A stretch of DNA of 52,571 bases from Lentisphaerota bacterium (GCA_018676675.1 JABHEG010000372.1:1-52571), one strand, 5' to 3'. Positions 17,964 through 28,100 are shown, numbered from the stretch's first letter. Notes: generated by a model not told the origin, from the letters alone. Numbers and translations: made by a program.

Positions 17964-18367
17964 TCGTTGGGCCCTGTTGACCCGGCCGCACTACAGGACT
18001 AACCTACGCGGAGATAAGGACGAGCCTGGCCTTCGCCAGCTATTCTGTCGCTCATATCTGAGCAGCGTAACTTCGGTACCCACTACTCGGTAGTCGGTGA
18101 AGTTACATACGAGCCGACCCCCGTCCGCCGCGGGGCCGCGGCGCCCCGGGTCCTATCGGGTTGAAACAAGGTCTTGCTTTAGCTGTTCACCGGGAAGAGC
18201 TTGTCCTCCCGGCCCAACCCCATGGAGCGCCGGTTTTCCCAAACCGGCCTGGCCGCTTACGGAGAAGCGGCACCCCCAACGATGTGTTTCGTGCTCAAAT
18301 CGAGTGTTGTTTCAGACGAGCCTGCAGAGGGGGGGATTTGTCCCCTACGGTTTTACACACAAGAAAG
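17964..18367 (+). repeat. Structured leader, copy 1 (three conserved blocks)
   Basis: No gene is supported in these 404 bases. Block 1 (18034-18076, with TTCTGTCGCTCATATC) and block 3 (18290-18306, CGTGCTCAAATCG) flank block 2 (18223-18278). The same three blocks recur in order at 34876, 35044 and 35124. Block 2 forms two adjacent hairpins: GCCGGTTT (18229-18236) with AAACCGGC (18241-18248), and GCCGCTT (18252-18258) with AAGCGGC (18265-18271). Other strong folds are ACTAC/GTAGT near 18083-18095 and CGCCGCG (18126-18132) with CGCGGCG (18137-18143). Just before the prepilin gene comes TTTTACACACAAG, like the TTTACACACGAG before the beta-helix gene. Regulatory RNA, protein-binding DNA or a decayed mobile unit are all possible. 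Confidence 0.75.
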
Positions 18368-19060
18368 ATGACAATGAACTGCTCTAACCAGCTCAACCGT
18401 TTCACTCTGATCGAGCTGCTGGTCGTGATTGCCATCATCGCGATCCTGGCAGCCATGTTGCTGCCCGCCCTGCAGCAGGCCAAGGGCAGAGCAAACTCGA
18501 CATCGTGCATGAACAACGGCAAGCAGTTGGGATTGGGCATGGCCATGTACGCGGACGACAATGAGGAGCATTTCCCCAACTGTGAGCGCGGCAGATCCTC
18601 AACCGCCACCTACAAGACATGGGACGACGCCATCTTCGATTACGTCAACAGCGCCCCTTCATACATCTGCCCCACAGCTAAGGCCGGCAACACACGTTGC
18701 CACATGATCAACGCCTGGATCTGTGGCGAGACCAACTACATGACGCCAACACACAGGCTGAGGCTGGGAGGAATCCCGAGACCGTCGAACACGGTAGAAC
18801 TGGCCGAAGCCCACACACCTGGTGTGAGCCCCAATGTGAGGGGAGGATGGGCCATGTCCGTGAACAGTGCCGGTTCATCCTCAACCGTGCCGTGGGGAGT
18901 CGCCACTGGGGCCACACGCACCTCAACCGGAACGTGGTCATGGTACCCCGCTCCGCACAAGCGACGCAACAACAACGTGTTCTGCGATGGACATGTAGAA
19001 GCTCTCAGGGACCAGCCCCCCCCGATGGACAGGTCTTTCCTCTGGTATCCCACGAAGTAA
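18368..19060 (+). CDS. Prepilin-type (type IV pilin-like) protein with H-X9-DG-like end
   Basis: 230 residues. A short leader (MTMNCSNQLNR) precedes FTLIELLVVIAIIAILAAML, the classic prepilin peptidase site and hydrophobic helix. NNGKQLGLGMAMYADDNE follows, typical of the large pseudopilin-like families of Lentisphaerota and Planctomycetota. Near the C-terminus, HKRRNNNVFCDGHVEAL (about 207-223) matches the H-X9-DG processing-associated pattern. An ATG two codons later (18374) could also serve; neither has a strong ribosome site (AAGAAAG only). Such proteins are exported and held in the inner membrane or assembled by a type II-like system, often one per carbohydrate gene cluster in these phyla. 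The next gene starts 29 bases on, so the two probably work or are expressed together. Confidence 0.9.
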   Translation: MTMNCSNQLNRFTLIELLVVIAIIAILAAMLLPALQQAKGRANSTSCMNNGKQLGLGMAMYADDNEEHFPNCERGRSSTATYKTWDDAIFDYVNSAPSYICPTAKAGNTRCHMINAWICGETNYMTPTHRLRLGGIPRPSNTVELAEAHTPGVSPNVRGGWAMSVNSAGSSSTVPWGVATGATRTSTGTWSWYPAPHKRRNNNVFCDGHVEALRDQPPPMDRSFLWYPTK

Positions 19061-19089
19061 GCGGTCCCCCGAGTCAACAGGAAAAGCCC

Positions 19090-21216
19090 ATGCAGCCGTC
19101 CCGGCTCGCCTCTGTCGCTGTGCTGGCAGCAGGTCTGTCTGCAGCCGACGAACCAATGGCAAACTGGTCCCTCGATGACGGGCAGGGCACGGTCGCCCAC
19201 GACTCCTCGGGAGGCGGACGACACGCCGTGCTCGAAGGCGCACCGACATGGGTCGCCGAACGACCCGGTCTGACGACCCTCGCCCTTGACGGCAAGGATG
19301 ACTGTGTGGTCGTGCCGGGTGTTCCCGTTCTCCGGTGGCCGCAGAGCTTCACGCTATCAATGTGGGTCGCGGTGCGCGGCGGCGGCGAGCCGGCCGGGGT
19401 GCTCGTCAAGGCCGGTACTCTGCGGCTCCTCTACTACCCCAAACGCAAGCGGTTTCTGATTGATCTTCAAGGAGACCAGCGCCTCTACCAAAGCGTTCCC
19501 GGCGAGCTCACAGACAGCCGATGGCACCTCGTCACGCTCGTCCGGAACGCGGCTGAAGAGCAGGTCACGCTGTCTGTCGACGGGCTGGCGATCAGCCGAT
19601 TCACTGAACCCATCGGTCGGCTTCACAGCGACCCCACGCCGATGCGAATCGGTTCGGGACTGTCGCCGGACCAACCCCGCTTCCTCGCCGGTGCCGTAGC
19701 CCGGATCAACCTGCGCGGGCAAGCGCTGTCAGAGAAGGAGATCTTGTCCATGTGCTCAGCCCAACGCGACGCTCTTGGCGACGATATGAGTGTAGCTCTG
19801 CCTCCCGCTCCTATTCGCGACAGCCGCTGGCCAATGCTGATGGTGGACACGACCCAAGTCGCGGTGAACAGAGGCGTAGGGCTGACCGTATGCGAAGCGG
19901 TACGGCACGCGGAAAATCCCGTACTGCGCCTCGGGGGGGACGGCTCGGTCGATGAGACACGCTGCCAATTCGACGGCTCGGTCTACTACCTCGATGGCGC
20001 GTTCCGCATGTGGTACTGGGCCATGCCCGGCGGCCCGGCATACGCGGAAAGCGACGACGGTGTCCGCTGGACCAAGCCGAATCTCGGTCTGCTCGAATTC
20101 CAAGGCAGCAGGAACAACAATCTGGTCCCCATGCCGGGGCGCCCCATGATCCACTACGACCCGGATGAACGCGACCCGAAGCGACGCTTCAAGAAGGCGG
20201 TGGGGAAGTCCAACCCGGACCGAGGCGGCCGCGAATCGCTTTGGACGATCGCTTACAGCCCCGATGGCGTGCATTGGACCCGAGTAGAACGCCCTGATCC
20301 CAGCCAATGGATCGACGCGGAGTCCCAGGTACTGACTCGGGTGGGTGACGAGTGGATCATCTACACCCAGGGCCTCACCAAGTTGGGACGCACGGTCATG
20401 GCCTTCCGCTCAGACGATATCGATCGCCCCGTCTGGGAATGGCCGGGGACGGCCGTCTGGACCATGAAGGACAAGTACCCAATGCTCCAAGCCCACCACG
20501 GCATCAAGCCGTGGGCGCGACCGGGCCTCACTATCGGCGTGTACGGCATGTTCCTCGATCGCACAGAGCTGATTGACACGGAAGTGGAGTTAGGCTTTGC
20601 CCTGAGCCACGACGGAGCCACATGGTGGGAACCTTGGCCGAAGACCACGCTGCTGCGCCGGGGTGAAGCCGGGGCGTGGGACTCGACGTTCCTGGTGCAG
20701 GGCTATCCGTGCTTCATCAACGTGAGGGACAAGACGTACCTCTACTACGGAGGGACGGACCACGGGAACATCGGCATCGGCATGCAGATTGGCCTGGCTA
20801 CACTCCGCCGGGACGGCTTTGGTTACCTCGCCAACGAAGTCGGCTGGAGCTACGCCACGGACAAAGGCCCCCGCACGTCAAGCTTCACAACCGTCCCTAT
20901 TCGCCTACACGACACAACAGGCGAACGCGTACTGCTCAACCTCAACAACACCGATGTGGAGCGTGATCAATGGGTGAAGGTAGAACTGCTCGACCGGCGT
21001 GGCCGCCCCATCGACGGATACACGCTTGCCCAAGCCGATCCAGTGACAGTCGACGGCATCGCCACCCCCGCAACCTGGAACCATGCCGCATCACTGGCCA
21101 AGGTGACGGAAGACGTGATCCGGTTGCGTGTCCACTTCCACGGTGGTCGCTACCGTCGCGAGAGTCCCAAGCTCTACGCGGTCTACTTCAACGAACCGCC
21201 GGAGATCGAGCAGTAG
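19090..21216 (+). CDS. Secreted LamG plus beta-propeller (GH43/GH32-like) protein
   Basis: 708 residues. The start is the ATG after AGGAAAAGCCC, giving a short signal peptide (MQPSRLASVAVLAAGLSAA). A LamG/concanavalin-like domain covers about 20-215 (MANWSLDDGQGTVAHDSSGG; TLSMWVAVRGG; LSVDGLAISRF). Then comes a propeller of the five-bladed glycosidase type (about 250-600), with YYLDGAFRMWYWAMPGGPAY, SDDGVRWTKPNLGLLEF, YSPDGVHWTRV and YLYYGGTDHGNIGIGMQIGL. A beta-rich tail completes it. Propellers of this kind occur in GH32, GH43, GH117 and GH130. I cannot assign catalytic acids safely, so activity is unproven. It follows the prepilin-like gene by 29 bases. An open frame extends upstream through that gene but has no support as coding. 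Confidence 0.75.
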   Translation: MQPSRLASVAVLAAGLSAADEPMANWSLDDGQGTVAHDSSGGGRHAVLEGAPTWVAERPGLTTLALDGKDDCVVVPGVPVLRWPQSFTLSMWVAVRGGGEPAGVLVKAGTLRLLYYPKRKRFLIDLQGDQRLYQSVPGELTDSRWHLVTLVRNAAEEQVTLSVDGLAISRFTEPIGRLHSDPTPMRIGSGLSPDQPRFLAGAVARINLRGQALSEKEILSMCSAQRDALGDDMSVALPPAPIRDSRWPMLMVDTTQVAVNRGVGLTVCEAVRHAENPVLRLGGDGSVDETRCQFDGSVYYLDGAFRMWYWAMPGGPAYAESDDGVRWTKPNLGLLEFQGSRNNNLVPMPGRPMIHYDPDERDPKRRFKKAVGKSNPDRGGRESLWTIAYSPDGVHWTRVERPDPSQWIDAESQVLTRVGDEWIIYTQGLTKLGRTVMAFRSDDIDRPVWEWPGTAVWTMKDKYPMLQAHHGIKPWARPGLTIGVYGMFLDRTELIDTEVELGFALSHDGATWWEPWPKTTLLRRGEAGAWDSTFLVQGYPCFINVRDKTYLYYGGTDHGNIGIGMQIGLATLRRDGFGYLANEVGWSYATDKGPRTSSFTTVPIRLHDTTGERVLLNLNNTDVERDQWVKVELLDRRGRPIDGYTLAQADPVTVDGIATPATWNHAASLAKVTEDVIRLRVHFHGGRYRRESPKLYAVYFNEPPEIEQ

Positions 21217-21304
21217 GCGAACAGGTAGCCCCGCTCGTGTGTGACGCCCCCTGAATTGAGCACAGAGCCGTTGGTCACGGACACACCGTTGGAGGCACTG
21301 AACA

Positions 21305-21338
21305 TTGACATCCATAATGGATGCATTACGGTTCCTCC
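21305..21338 (+). promoter_or_regulatory. Putative toxin-antitoxin promoter and operator
   Basis: TTGACA (21305-21310) is a consensus -35 box. TACGGT (21327-21332), 16 bases on, is a weak -10. A perfect 15-base palindrome, CATCCATAATGGATG (21309-21323), lies across the spacer, where an autorepressing antitoxin would bind. With this -10 the transcript would begin near the ATG at 21339, which has no ribosome site, so the message may be leaderless. Only the palindrome and -35 are direct observations; the rest is inference. Confidence 0.5.
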
Positions 21339-21578
21339 ATGAGCACGATCACCCTCAAAGACGTTCCCCCGGATCTACACGCGGCTCTGAAGACGCAGGC
21401 CAAAGCGCATGGGCGCAGCTTGAACAGAGAGATCATCGCGGCACTCAACGAGACAGTGCATGCGTCCTACATCGACGCAGCCGCTGTTGCAGATCAGGCC
21501 CGAGCCGTTCGTGAAACGATGGGGATCTACGTGACGCAGGCGGATCTCACGGCCGCGAGAGACAGTGGACGCCCATGA
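21339..21578 (+). CDS. FitA-like ribbon-helix-helix antitoxin
   Basis: 79 residues. MSTITLKDVPPDLHAALK is the beta strand and first helix of the Arc/MetJ-like fold, and AKAHGRSLNREIIAALNE the second. The C-terminal 40 residues (IYVTQADLTAARDSGRP) would wrap the toxin. An ATG six codons earlier (21321) lies in the operator palindrome and is unlikely. The protein should neutralise the PIN-domain RNase encoded next and repress the pair's promoter through the palindrome at 21309-21323. Its stop overlaps the toxin start by four bases (ATGA), the common arrangement for such pairs. Confidence 0.92.
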   Translation: MSTITLKDVPPDLHAALKTQAKAHGRSLNREIIAALNETVHASYIDAAAVADQARAVRETMGIYVTQADLTAARDSGRP

Positions 21579-21979
21579 TCGTTGTCGATGTCAACACGAT
21601 CGCGTACCTGTGGATTCCCGGTGAGATGACCGACTTGGCCGAACGGGCCCTTGCCAGGGACCCCCACTGGGTCGCGCCAGTGCTGTGGCGGTCCGAGTTC
21701 CGCAATATTCTCGCCGGCTACATCCGTCGCGACCACCTGCAACAAGACGCCGCGCTGCGCTGCCTGCGAGCCGCTGAATCCCAACTTGCAGGATATGAGT
21801 ACCATCTCCCTTCCCCGTTGGTGATGGAACTGGTCACACGCTCCAGATGCTCGGCATACGACTGCGAATACGTGGCACTGGCCACGGATCTTGGCACGAC
21901 GCTTGTGACCTCTGATAAACAGATTCTCCGGGAGTTCCCCGAGCACGCAACCAGTCTCCGGGATTTCGTCCAGGGGTAG
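21575..21979 (+). CDS. PIN-domain RNase toxin (VapC/FitB family)
   Basis: 134 residues, a normal length. The acidic residues of the PIN active site are present: D5 in VVDVNTIAYL, E41 in LWRSEFRNILAG, D96 in SAYDCEYVALA and D114 in LVTSDKQIL. Family members cut RNA (tRNA, rRNA or mRNA) with magnesium and are held off by the cognate ribbon-helix-helix antitoxin. Translation is coupled to the antitoxin by ATGA. It ends only five bases from the stop of the convergent ABC transporter gene, with no room for a terminator, so antisense transcription from either side may occur. The pair could stabilise this accessory region. Confidence 0.93.
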   Translation: MIVVDVNTIAYLWIPGEMTDLAERALARDPHWVAPVLWRSEFRNILAGYIRRDHLQQDAALRCLRAAESQLAGYEYHLPSPLVMELVTRSRCSAYDCEYVALATDLGTTLVTSDKQILREFPEHATSLRDFVQG

Positions 21980-21984
21980 CTGCC

Positions 21985-22980
21985 CTATTGATCCGGATCG
22001 ATCAGGTGGCAGGCAAGGAGGCGCTCATCACGCGTGGTCAGGTCCGGCACATCCTGCGAGCAACGCTCGATACACTCGCTGCAGCGAGGGTGGAAGCTGC
22101 ACCCGGAGGGGAGATTCGCGGGATCAGCCACCTCACCGTGCAAATCGAAGTTCATCTTGATGTCCGGGTCAGGATGGGGCACGCAGGAGAGCAGAGCGCG
22201 GGTGTACGGGTGCTTGGGCGCACTGAACAACTCGTCGGTGGGTGCCAGCTCAACAATGCGCCCGGCGTACATCACGGCAATGTGGTCGCAGATGTGCTTG
22301 ACCACACTCAGGTCATGGGCAATGAAGATGTACGTCAGGTGGAACTCTTCCTGCAAGTCCTCGAGTAAGTTGATCACTTGGGCCTGGACGGATACGTCGA
22401 GGGCAGACACCGCTTCATCCGCCACGATGAGGGCGGGGTTCATGACCAGGGCGCGGGCGATCCCAATACGCTGACGCTGGCCGCCGCTGAACGCGTGAGG
22501 ATAGCGAATGGCGTGTTCCGGCCGCAGACCGACTCGCTCCAGCATGGCAGCCACGCGGTCCCGCAGCTCGGTGCCTTTGGCCAAACGGTGGATCTTCAGG
22601 GGCTCACCCACGATATCGCCTACGGTCATGCGGGGATTAAGGCTCGAGAACGGATCCTGAAAGATCATCTGCATGCGGGTGCGAAGCGGCTTCAGTTCAG
22701 GTGTCGGCAAGCCCGACAGCTCGTGTGTCTGGCCCTGGTCGTGGAAAAGCACCTTGCCGCTGGTGGGGTCGATGGCCCGCAGGATCGCGCGGCCGGTCGT
22801 GGTCTTACCGCAGCCGCTTTCTCCCACCAGCCCGAGCGTCTCACCCGGGAAGAGATCGAAACTGACCTCGTTCACAGCCTTGACCACACCGGCCTTGCGC
22901 TGGAAGAAACCCTTGCTGAAGATCGGGAAGAACTTGCACAGATCTTGAACGGACAACAGTGGTTGCGGGGTGGAAGTCAC
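21985..22980 (-). CDS. Oligopeptide-type ABC transporter ATP-binding protein (OppF/DppF-like)
   Basis: 331 residues, starting at the GTG at 22978-22980. That codon overlaps the previous stop as GTGA and follows a full AAAGGAGGTG ribosome site about nine bases upstream. The ATG at 23010 lies before this site, so I reject it. Walker A is GESGCGKTTTGRA, the signature FSGGQRQRIGIARAL, Walker B LIVADEAVSALD, and the switch His is in IFIAHDLSVV. The C-terminal Cys-rich HPRCSECIERC is the usual oligopeptide/dipeptide transporter tail. It would pair with the OppD-like ATPase encoded just upstream to power the fused binding-protein/permease and the OppC-like permease. The substrate may be a peptide or an oligosaccharide, since both are known for this family. 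Confidence 0.95.
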   Translation of the reverse strand: MTSTPQPLLSVQDLCKFFPIFSKGFFQRKAGVVKAVNEVSFDLFPGETLGLVGESGCGKTTTGRAILRAIDPTSGKVLFHDQGQTHELSGLPTPELKPLRTRMQMIFQDPFSSLNPRMTVGDIVGEPLKIHRLAKGTELRDRVAAMLERVGLRPEHAIRYPHAFSGGQRQRIGIARALVMNPALIVADEAVSALDVSVQAQVINLLEDLQEEFHLTYIFIAHDLSVVKHICDHIAVMYAGRIVELAPTDELFSAPKHPYTRALLSCVPHPDPDIKMNFDLHGEVADPANLPSGCSFHPRCSECIERCSQDVPDLTTRDERLLACHLIDPDQ

Positions 22981-23984
22981 AGGCCATTCACCTCCTTTGC
23001 TCGCACACACGCCACACGGTGGTCGGCGGCCAATTCCTCAAGCTCAGGTGCTGCGCCGGTGTCACACAGCCCCTCCTTGAACGCCTCACACCGAGGGTGG
23101 AACGGGCACCCCGGGGGAATCTCACGGAGATTGGGAACCGTGCCCTCGATAGACGCCAGCCGCTCCCGCGTCCCACTGAGTCCCGGGAGACTGCGCAGAA
23201 GCGCCTGTGTGTAGGGATGGAGGGGCGCTTTGAGCACAGCATGGACACTGCCCTGCTCCACAATGCGGCCCAGGTACATCACAGCCACATCGTCAGCCAT
23301 CTGAGCGATCACGCCCAAATCGTGGGTGATGAACAACACACTGGTGCCCAGCTCCGCTTGCAGTTCCTTGATCAGGCGCAAGACCTGGGCCTGGATGGTC
23401 ACGTCCAACGCAGTCGTCGGTTCATCGGCGATGAGTAGCTCAGGCTTGCAGACCAACGCCATGGCAATCACCACACGTTGACGCATTCCGCCCGACAACT
23501 CGTGCGGGTATTGGGACAAACGCTCCTCCGGACCCGGGATGCCCACTTTCCCAAGCATGTCCACGGCCAGCCGCTCCGCGTCGGCCTGGGTTACGTCCTG
23601 GTGCAACAGGATAGCTTCACAGATCTGGTTGCCGATGGAATGCACAGGGCTCAGAGCAGTCATCGGTTCCTGGAAGATCATGCTGACCAGGCCGCCCCGC
23701 ACCTCGTAGAGCTCCTCGGACTTCTCGTTGAGCGTGGCGGTATCGAGCGTCCGGCCATCCCCCGTGTGCAGCAGGATTTGCCCCCCGACGATCCGGCCCG
23801 GCTCCTGAATCAGCCGCATGACCGAATAGCTGGTCACGGACTTGCCGCAGCCGCTCTCACCCACCAACCCGAGCACACGCCCGCGCTCCAGATGGAAGGT
23901 CACACCGCGGACAGCCTGTAGTTCACCCTCATCGGTAAAAAAGGAGGTCCGCAAATCGTCGACTTCAAGGACGTTCTTGTTCAT
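22977..23984 (-). CDS. Oligopeptide-type ABC transporter ATP-binding protein (OppD/DppD-like)
   Basis: 335 residues. The start is the ATG at 23982-23984, directly before the conserved VLEVDDLRTSFFTDEG; 20 codons of open frame upstream overlap the permease gene and are unlikely to be used. Walker A is GESGCGKSVTSY, the signature LSGGMRQRVVIAMAL, Walker B LLIADEPTTALDVT, and the switch His is in LFITHDLGVIAQ. The tail CPFHPRCEAFKEGLC is typical of the family. It begins 13 bases after the stop of the OppC-like gene and its stop overlaps the GTG of the next ATPase gene. The four transporter genes thus form one coupled unit read leftwards. Confidence 0.95.
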   Translation of the reverse strand: MNKNVLEVDDLRTSFFTDEGELQAVRGVTFHLERGRVLGLVGESGCGKSVTSYSVMRLIQEPGRIVGGQILLHTGDGRTLDTATLNEKSEELYEVRGGLVSMIFQEPMTALSPVHSIGNQICEAILLHQDVTQADAERLAVDMLGKVGIPGPEERLSQYPHELSGGMRQRVVIAMALVCKPELLIADEPTTALDVTIQAQVLRLIKELQAELGTSVLFITHDLGVIAQMADDVAVMYLGRIVEQGSVHAVLKAPLHPYTQALLRSLPGLSGTRERLASIEGTVPNLREIPPGCPFHPRCEAFKEGLCDTGAAPELEELAADHRVACVRAKEVNGL

Positions 23985-23997
23985 TCGTGCTCTCAGC

Positions 23998-25134
23998 TCA
24001 CCTGGAGGCATAGGGATCGGCTGCATCGCGCAAGCCATCGCCAAAGAAATTGAAGCACAAGACGGTGGCCACGATCATCACAACCGGGGCCATCAACCAG
24101 GGGTAGTAACTCACCGCTTTGATATCCATACAGTCCTGCAGCATGACGCCCCAGCTCACAATGGGCGGACGCAATCCCAGACCAAGGAAACTCAGGCTCG
24201 TCTCTCCAAGAATCATGCCCGGGATGTTCAGGGTCAACGCGACGATGATGTGGCTGGTGAACCCAGGCAACAGGTGTCTGAAAATGATCCGTCCATGACC
24301 GGCTCCCAGCAGGCGGGCGGCCATGGCATAATCCTCCTCGCGTAAGGCCAGAATCTTGCCACGGACAACCCGGGCGAGGCGCGTCCAACTGAGCAGGCTC
24401 AGCGCGATAGTGATGGCAAAATACGTCTTCAACGGACTCCAGTCTCCGGGCACGGCCGCGCCGAGGGCCAACCACATGGGCAAACGCGGGAAGGAGTTGA
24501 TGATCTCGATCGTCCGCTGAATCACGTTGTCGACCCGGCCCCCCGCATAGCCACTGATCCCGCCGATCAGAAGTCCCAGGACAAACGTGATGGCGATCCC
24601 GATCAGGCCGACGGAGAGAGAGATACGGGCACCGCTGATCACCCGGCTTAAGATGTCCCGACCGTACTTATCCGCGCCCAGCAGGAAGAACACGCGATGC
24701 CGTGCAGGGAAGCACACCGGCAATTCATTCGCGTCGACACCGAGAAAGTGGCGTGAGCACGGAATGAACCCCAGCAACCGGTAGGGCGCACCCTTCACGA
24801 AAAGCGATAGCGGGACATTCCGCTCGGGATCATCGACATAGCTCTTGCGCATGAGAATCGGGTCAGTGTGTTGGCGAATGCCCTTCACATAGAGTCCTCT
24901 TCTCACACTGAACGCGATGCGGTGCGGCGGACAGTAGCTGTAGTCCAGATTCCGCGTCCATGGGGACTGCGGCGCAAAGAAACCAGCGAACAGGGCAACG
25001 GTGTAGAGCACACCGAGAACAAAGAAGGCGGTTACGGCCAGTTTGTGCTTGCAGAAGCGCAGACGCACCAACTGCCACTGGCTCAGCGTATCGAACGCCA
25101 GGTCCCGTGTCTTGTCTTCTCCGAAAAGGCTCAC
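23998..25134 (-). CDS. ABC transporter permease (OppC/DppC-like)
   Basis: 378 residues, longer than typical OppC (about 300). The first membrane helix (about 33-55, AVTAFFVLGVLYTVALFAGF) is followed by an extended loop of about 100 residues (55-150). The BPD-type transmembrane domain then starts at LLGADKYGRDILSRVISG. The ATPase-contact EAA-type loop is LREEDYAMAARLLGAG, followed by GRIIFRHLLPG, and the end reads SLSFLGLGLRPPIVSWG. The long periplasmic loop is also seen in YejE-type permeases. The ATG overlaps the stop of the fused binding-protein/permease gene (25131-25134, ATGA), consistent with forming its heterodimer partner. Confidence 0.93.
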   Translation of the reverse strand: MSLFGEDKTRDLAFDTLSQWQLVRLRFCKHKLAVTAFFVLGVLYTVALFAGFFAPQSPWTRNLDYSYCPPHRIAFSVRRGLYVKGIRQHTDPILMRKSYVDDPERNVPLSLFVKGAPYRLLGFIPCSRHFLGVDANELPVCFPARHRVFFLLGADKYGRDILSRVISGARISLSVGLIGIAITFVLGLLIGGISGYAGGRVDNVIQRTIEIINSFPRLPMWLALGAAVPGDWSPLKTYFAITIALSLLSWTRLARVVRGKILALREEDYAMAARLLGAGHGRIIFRHLLPGFTSHIIVALTLNIPGMILGETSLSFLGLGLRPPIVSWGVMLQDCMDIKAVSYYPWLMAPVVMIVATVLCFNFFGDGLRDAADPYASR

Positions 25135-28100
25135 CGCGTACCTCCCTGGAGTCGGATCCGCGGGTCAAGCCAGAGCAGCAGCAAGTCACTGACAAGCGTA
25201 CCGAATACGCCAAGAAGGCTCAGTACCATGAGCAACGAACCAGCAAGGTTCATATCCTGACTGAACAAGGCGGCCAGCATCATGGGACCAACCGTGGGCA
25301 ACGCCAGGACCATCGCAACGATCGTGCCCCCGGAAATCAACTGGGGGAACAGGCCCCCGATGCCGGAGATGAAGGGGTTCAGGGCCATCCGTACAGGGTA
25401 CTTGAACAGAAGCTTCATTGGACGCACGCCCTTGGCCCGGGCAGTAGTCACATACGGCTTGCGCAACTCGTCCAAAAGGTTGGCGCGCATGACGCGAATC
25501 ATGCCGGCGGTGCCTCCGACCCCCATCACGGCAATTGGGATCCAGATGTGTTTCAGCAGATCAAGAACTTTGCCCCACGTCCATTCCGGCTGGGTGGCGT
25601 AATCAGGTGAGAACAGCCCGCTCACGTTGGCAATCGTCATCAGGATCAGGGCCAGGAGGAACGGAGGAATGCACATTCCGAGGAACCCGATCGCGGTGAG
25701 TGCGTAGTCACTGATCGAATGCTGGCGCACGGCCGAGTAAATGCCGATGGGGATCGCCACGGCCCAAGTGAACAGAATCGTCCCCAAAGAGATCAGGAAT
25801 GTGAGCAGGACACGGTCCCCGACCATGTCGTTCACTGACTTCAGCGTCTCCATACTGAGTCCCATATTTCCCTGAAGCAGGCCCTTGTCCGCTCGGTCAA
25901 ACGAACGGAACCAGTAGACCCCCATCCAGCGGAAGTAACGCTGGATGGTGGGATCCTCGAAGTAGAACATCTGCTTGAGCTCCTCCAGCTGCTGCTTCTC
26001 GGCTTCCGCATTGTCACCCGCTTCCTGCAGTTGCATGATGCGCGTGGTCAGGAAATCCCCGGGCGGCAACTGGATGATGGTGAACGCGCACACCGAGATG
26101 ATCAGAAGCGTGGGCCCCATGATCACCAATCGCCGGGCAATGAACGGGTGCCGGACTGAGACCATCAAGATCAGGGCCACCACAATCCCGAGAACAGCAA
26201 ACCGGATCAGGCGACCGACCACCTTCGACCGCGGCTCGGTCGGAGGCCGCTCCCCTGTTGCTGAAGCGACGCTGCCACCGTCGCCCTCCTCGCCCGGCAT
26301 CGGGACAGCCCGCAAGATGGACTCGCGTGTCTCCCGAATCGCACCGGGTGAATCCTGGGGATCTTCAAAGAAATAGGACTCTATTCCGGCATTCGCCGGG
26401 GTGTGAAAAATGACGCCGTACAACGCGTTCTCCGGCACATTTCGGAACCCCTTCTTGACCACGACCAACTGCGGCGGGGCAGTGGAGATATTGATGCTCC
26501 ACAGGTTCTCGGCTGTGTTGTCCAACGCCCGTTGAAACAGGCGGACCTGGTCATCCAGCTCGACGGCCTGCAGCGCTTCCTCGTAAGCCGTCAGAGACTC
26601 GTACATGGGATGGTCTTTCGGCACCGGGATGGAGAGCTTGCTCTCCGTGGCCTGCTCCGCCCCATAGTAGCCGCCCAAAGCGTACCAGCGGCCCCACCCT
26701 CCCGCATAAAAACTCTCACCGTTGAACGACAGGAAGTAACGGGGACATACGAGCGGGAGATAGTCGCTCTCGCTTGACCACACGTTGAAGTCAAAGTTGT
26801 TGGCCGCCTTTTCCCGGTAAAAGAGCGTCCGGGCCCGCTCTCGCGGAATAACCCGTACCCCGACATCCGCCCAGTCATCCACCACAAACTGGGCCGGTCC
26901 TACGCCAGTGAACGCACAGTAGTCAAGGTAGAAGACCATGCGTGTGCCGTCGGGATAGACCCGGAAACCTTCACTGTCCCGCTGGGCCGGATTGCCGTTC
27001 AGATCCGCCCACACCGCGTCAAGCAGGCCATTCGCTCGGGCCGGGTCGAACTCGGTGAAGGCCTTGTGCAGCTTCTCGGAGTGGAAGGGCGATTGAGGGC
27101 CGGGAGACACCTGAGCCGGCTCGACCAGGTTGTGGTACTCTGCCTCGATGATGATCGCCCGGTCAATAGCCAGCGACAGAGCCTGGCGGAAGCGCTTGTC
27201 GAGCAACAACGCCGCCTTCCACTTGGTCTCCGGCTCATCCGGGGACACACGGCGATTGAGATTGGGGTTGATCGCATAGACGCTCCGACAGGCCGGGTAC
27301 CAGTGCAGAATGCGGGTCCCGCTCTGTTCACGGCGGCTCATCAGCTCGGTGTAGTTCTCGAAACGCATGTGTCGCGTCTGCATGCTGACCAACCCATTGG
27401 CCGCGGACAGCGATAGCATCTTGTTGTCCTGGACCTCGAACTGGACCCGGTCGATATAGGGCAGTTGGTCCCCCTGTTCATCGACCACGAAGTAGTAGGG
27501 ATTACGCACGAAGACCTGCGGAGGCACGTTCTTGTGCTTGCGGTAAACCCACGGCCAGAGGCGCGGGCAGTCCGGGTTGCGAAAATCGCGAATCCGATGG
27601 TACAGCGACCGCGGTGACTTGAGCCCGTGAGCCGCCAGGCGCTGCTTCAGAAACGCCGGGTCTCCCAGGGTCGGGTGGTAGTTGCGGAGGTAGTGCGCCG
27701 GCTGCATCATGCCGTTGCTGTACATGGCCAAATGGTCCATAAACAAGCCATCCGGGACACCGAAGGTAAAGCGCACCGTGTACTGATCGACTTTCTCTAC
27801 CCGGCCGGGTTTGCCTCCCGGCATCATCCAGTTCGGAATCTTGCCGCCCACGGCCTTATCGAGCACCTCGTGCTCCCACCAATACATGATGTTATCGGCA
27901 TCAAGGGAATGGCCATCCGACCAGCGAATGCCACGGCGCAGCGTGACCAGCCACACGCGCCCTTCATCCTGTTTCTCGATACGCCGGGCCAGATGCAGCT
28001 TGATGGGATAACCCAGAGGGCTGTAGCGCACCAGATTCGCCCCGGACAGACGGTAGGTGATGACCCCGACATCGTTCGGACTGGTACCGATCCGGAGCCA

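Noticed and set aside
18161..18367. N-terminal extension of the prepilin-like protein
   Set aside because: The extra 69 codons translate the structured leader, and the true leader peptide must sit directly before FTLIELL.
18697..19089. Upstream extension of the LamG-propeller protein
   Set aside because: It overlaps the prepilin-like gene in another frame, and a ribosome site with a signal peptide marks the start at 19090.
26100..26200. Binding-protein/permease junction as a frameshift or lost stop
   Set aside because: The frame is continuous, the linker includes a plausible extra membrane helix and the topology works, so a real fusion is more likely. A base-calling error cannot be fully excluded.
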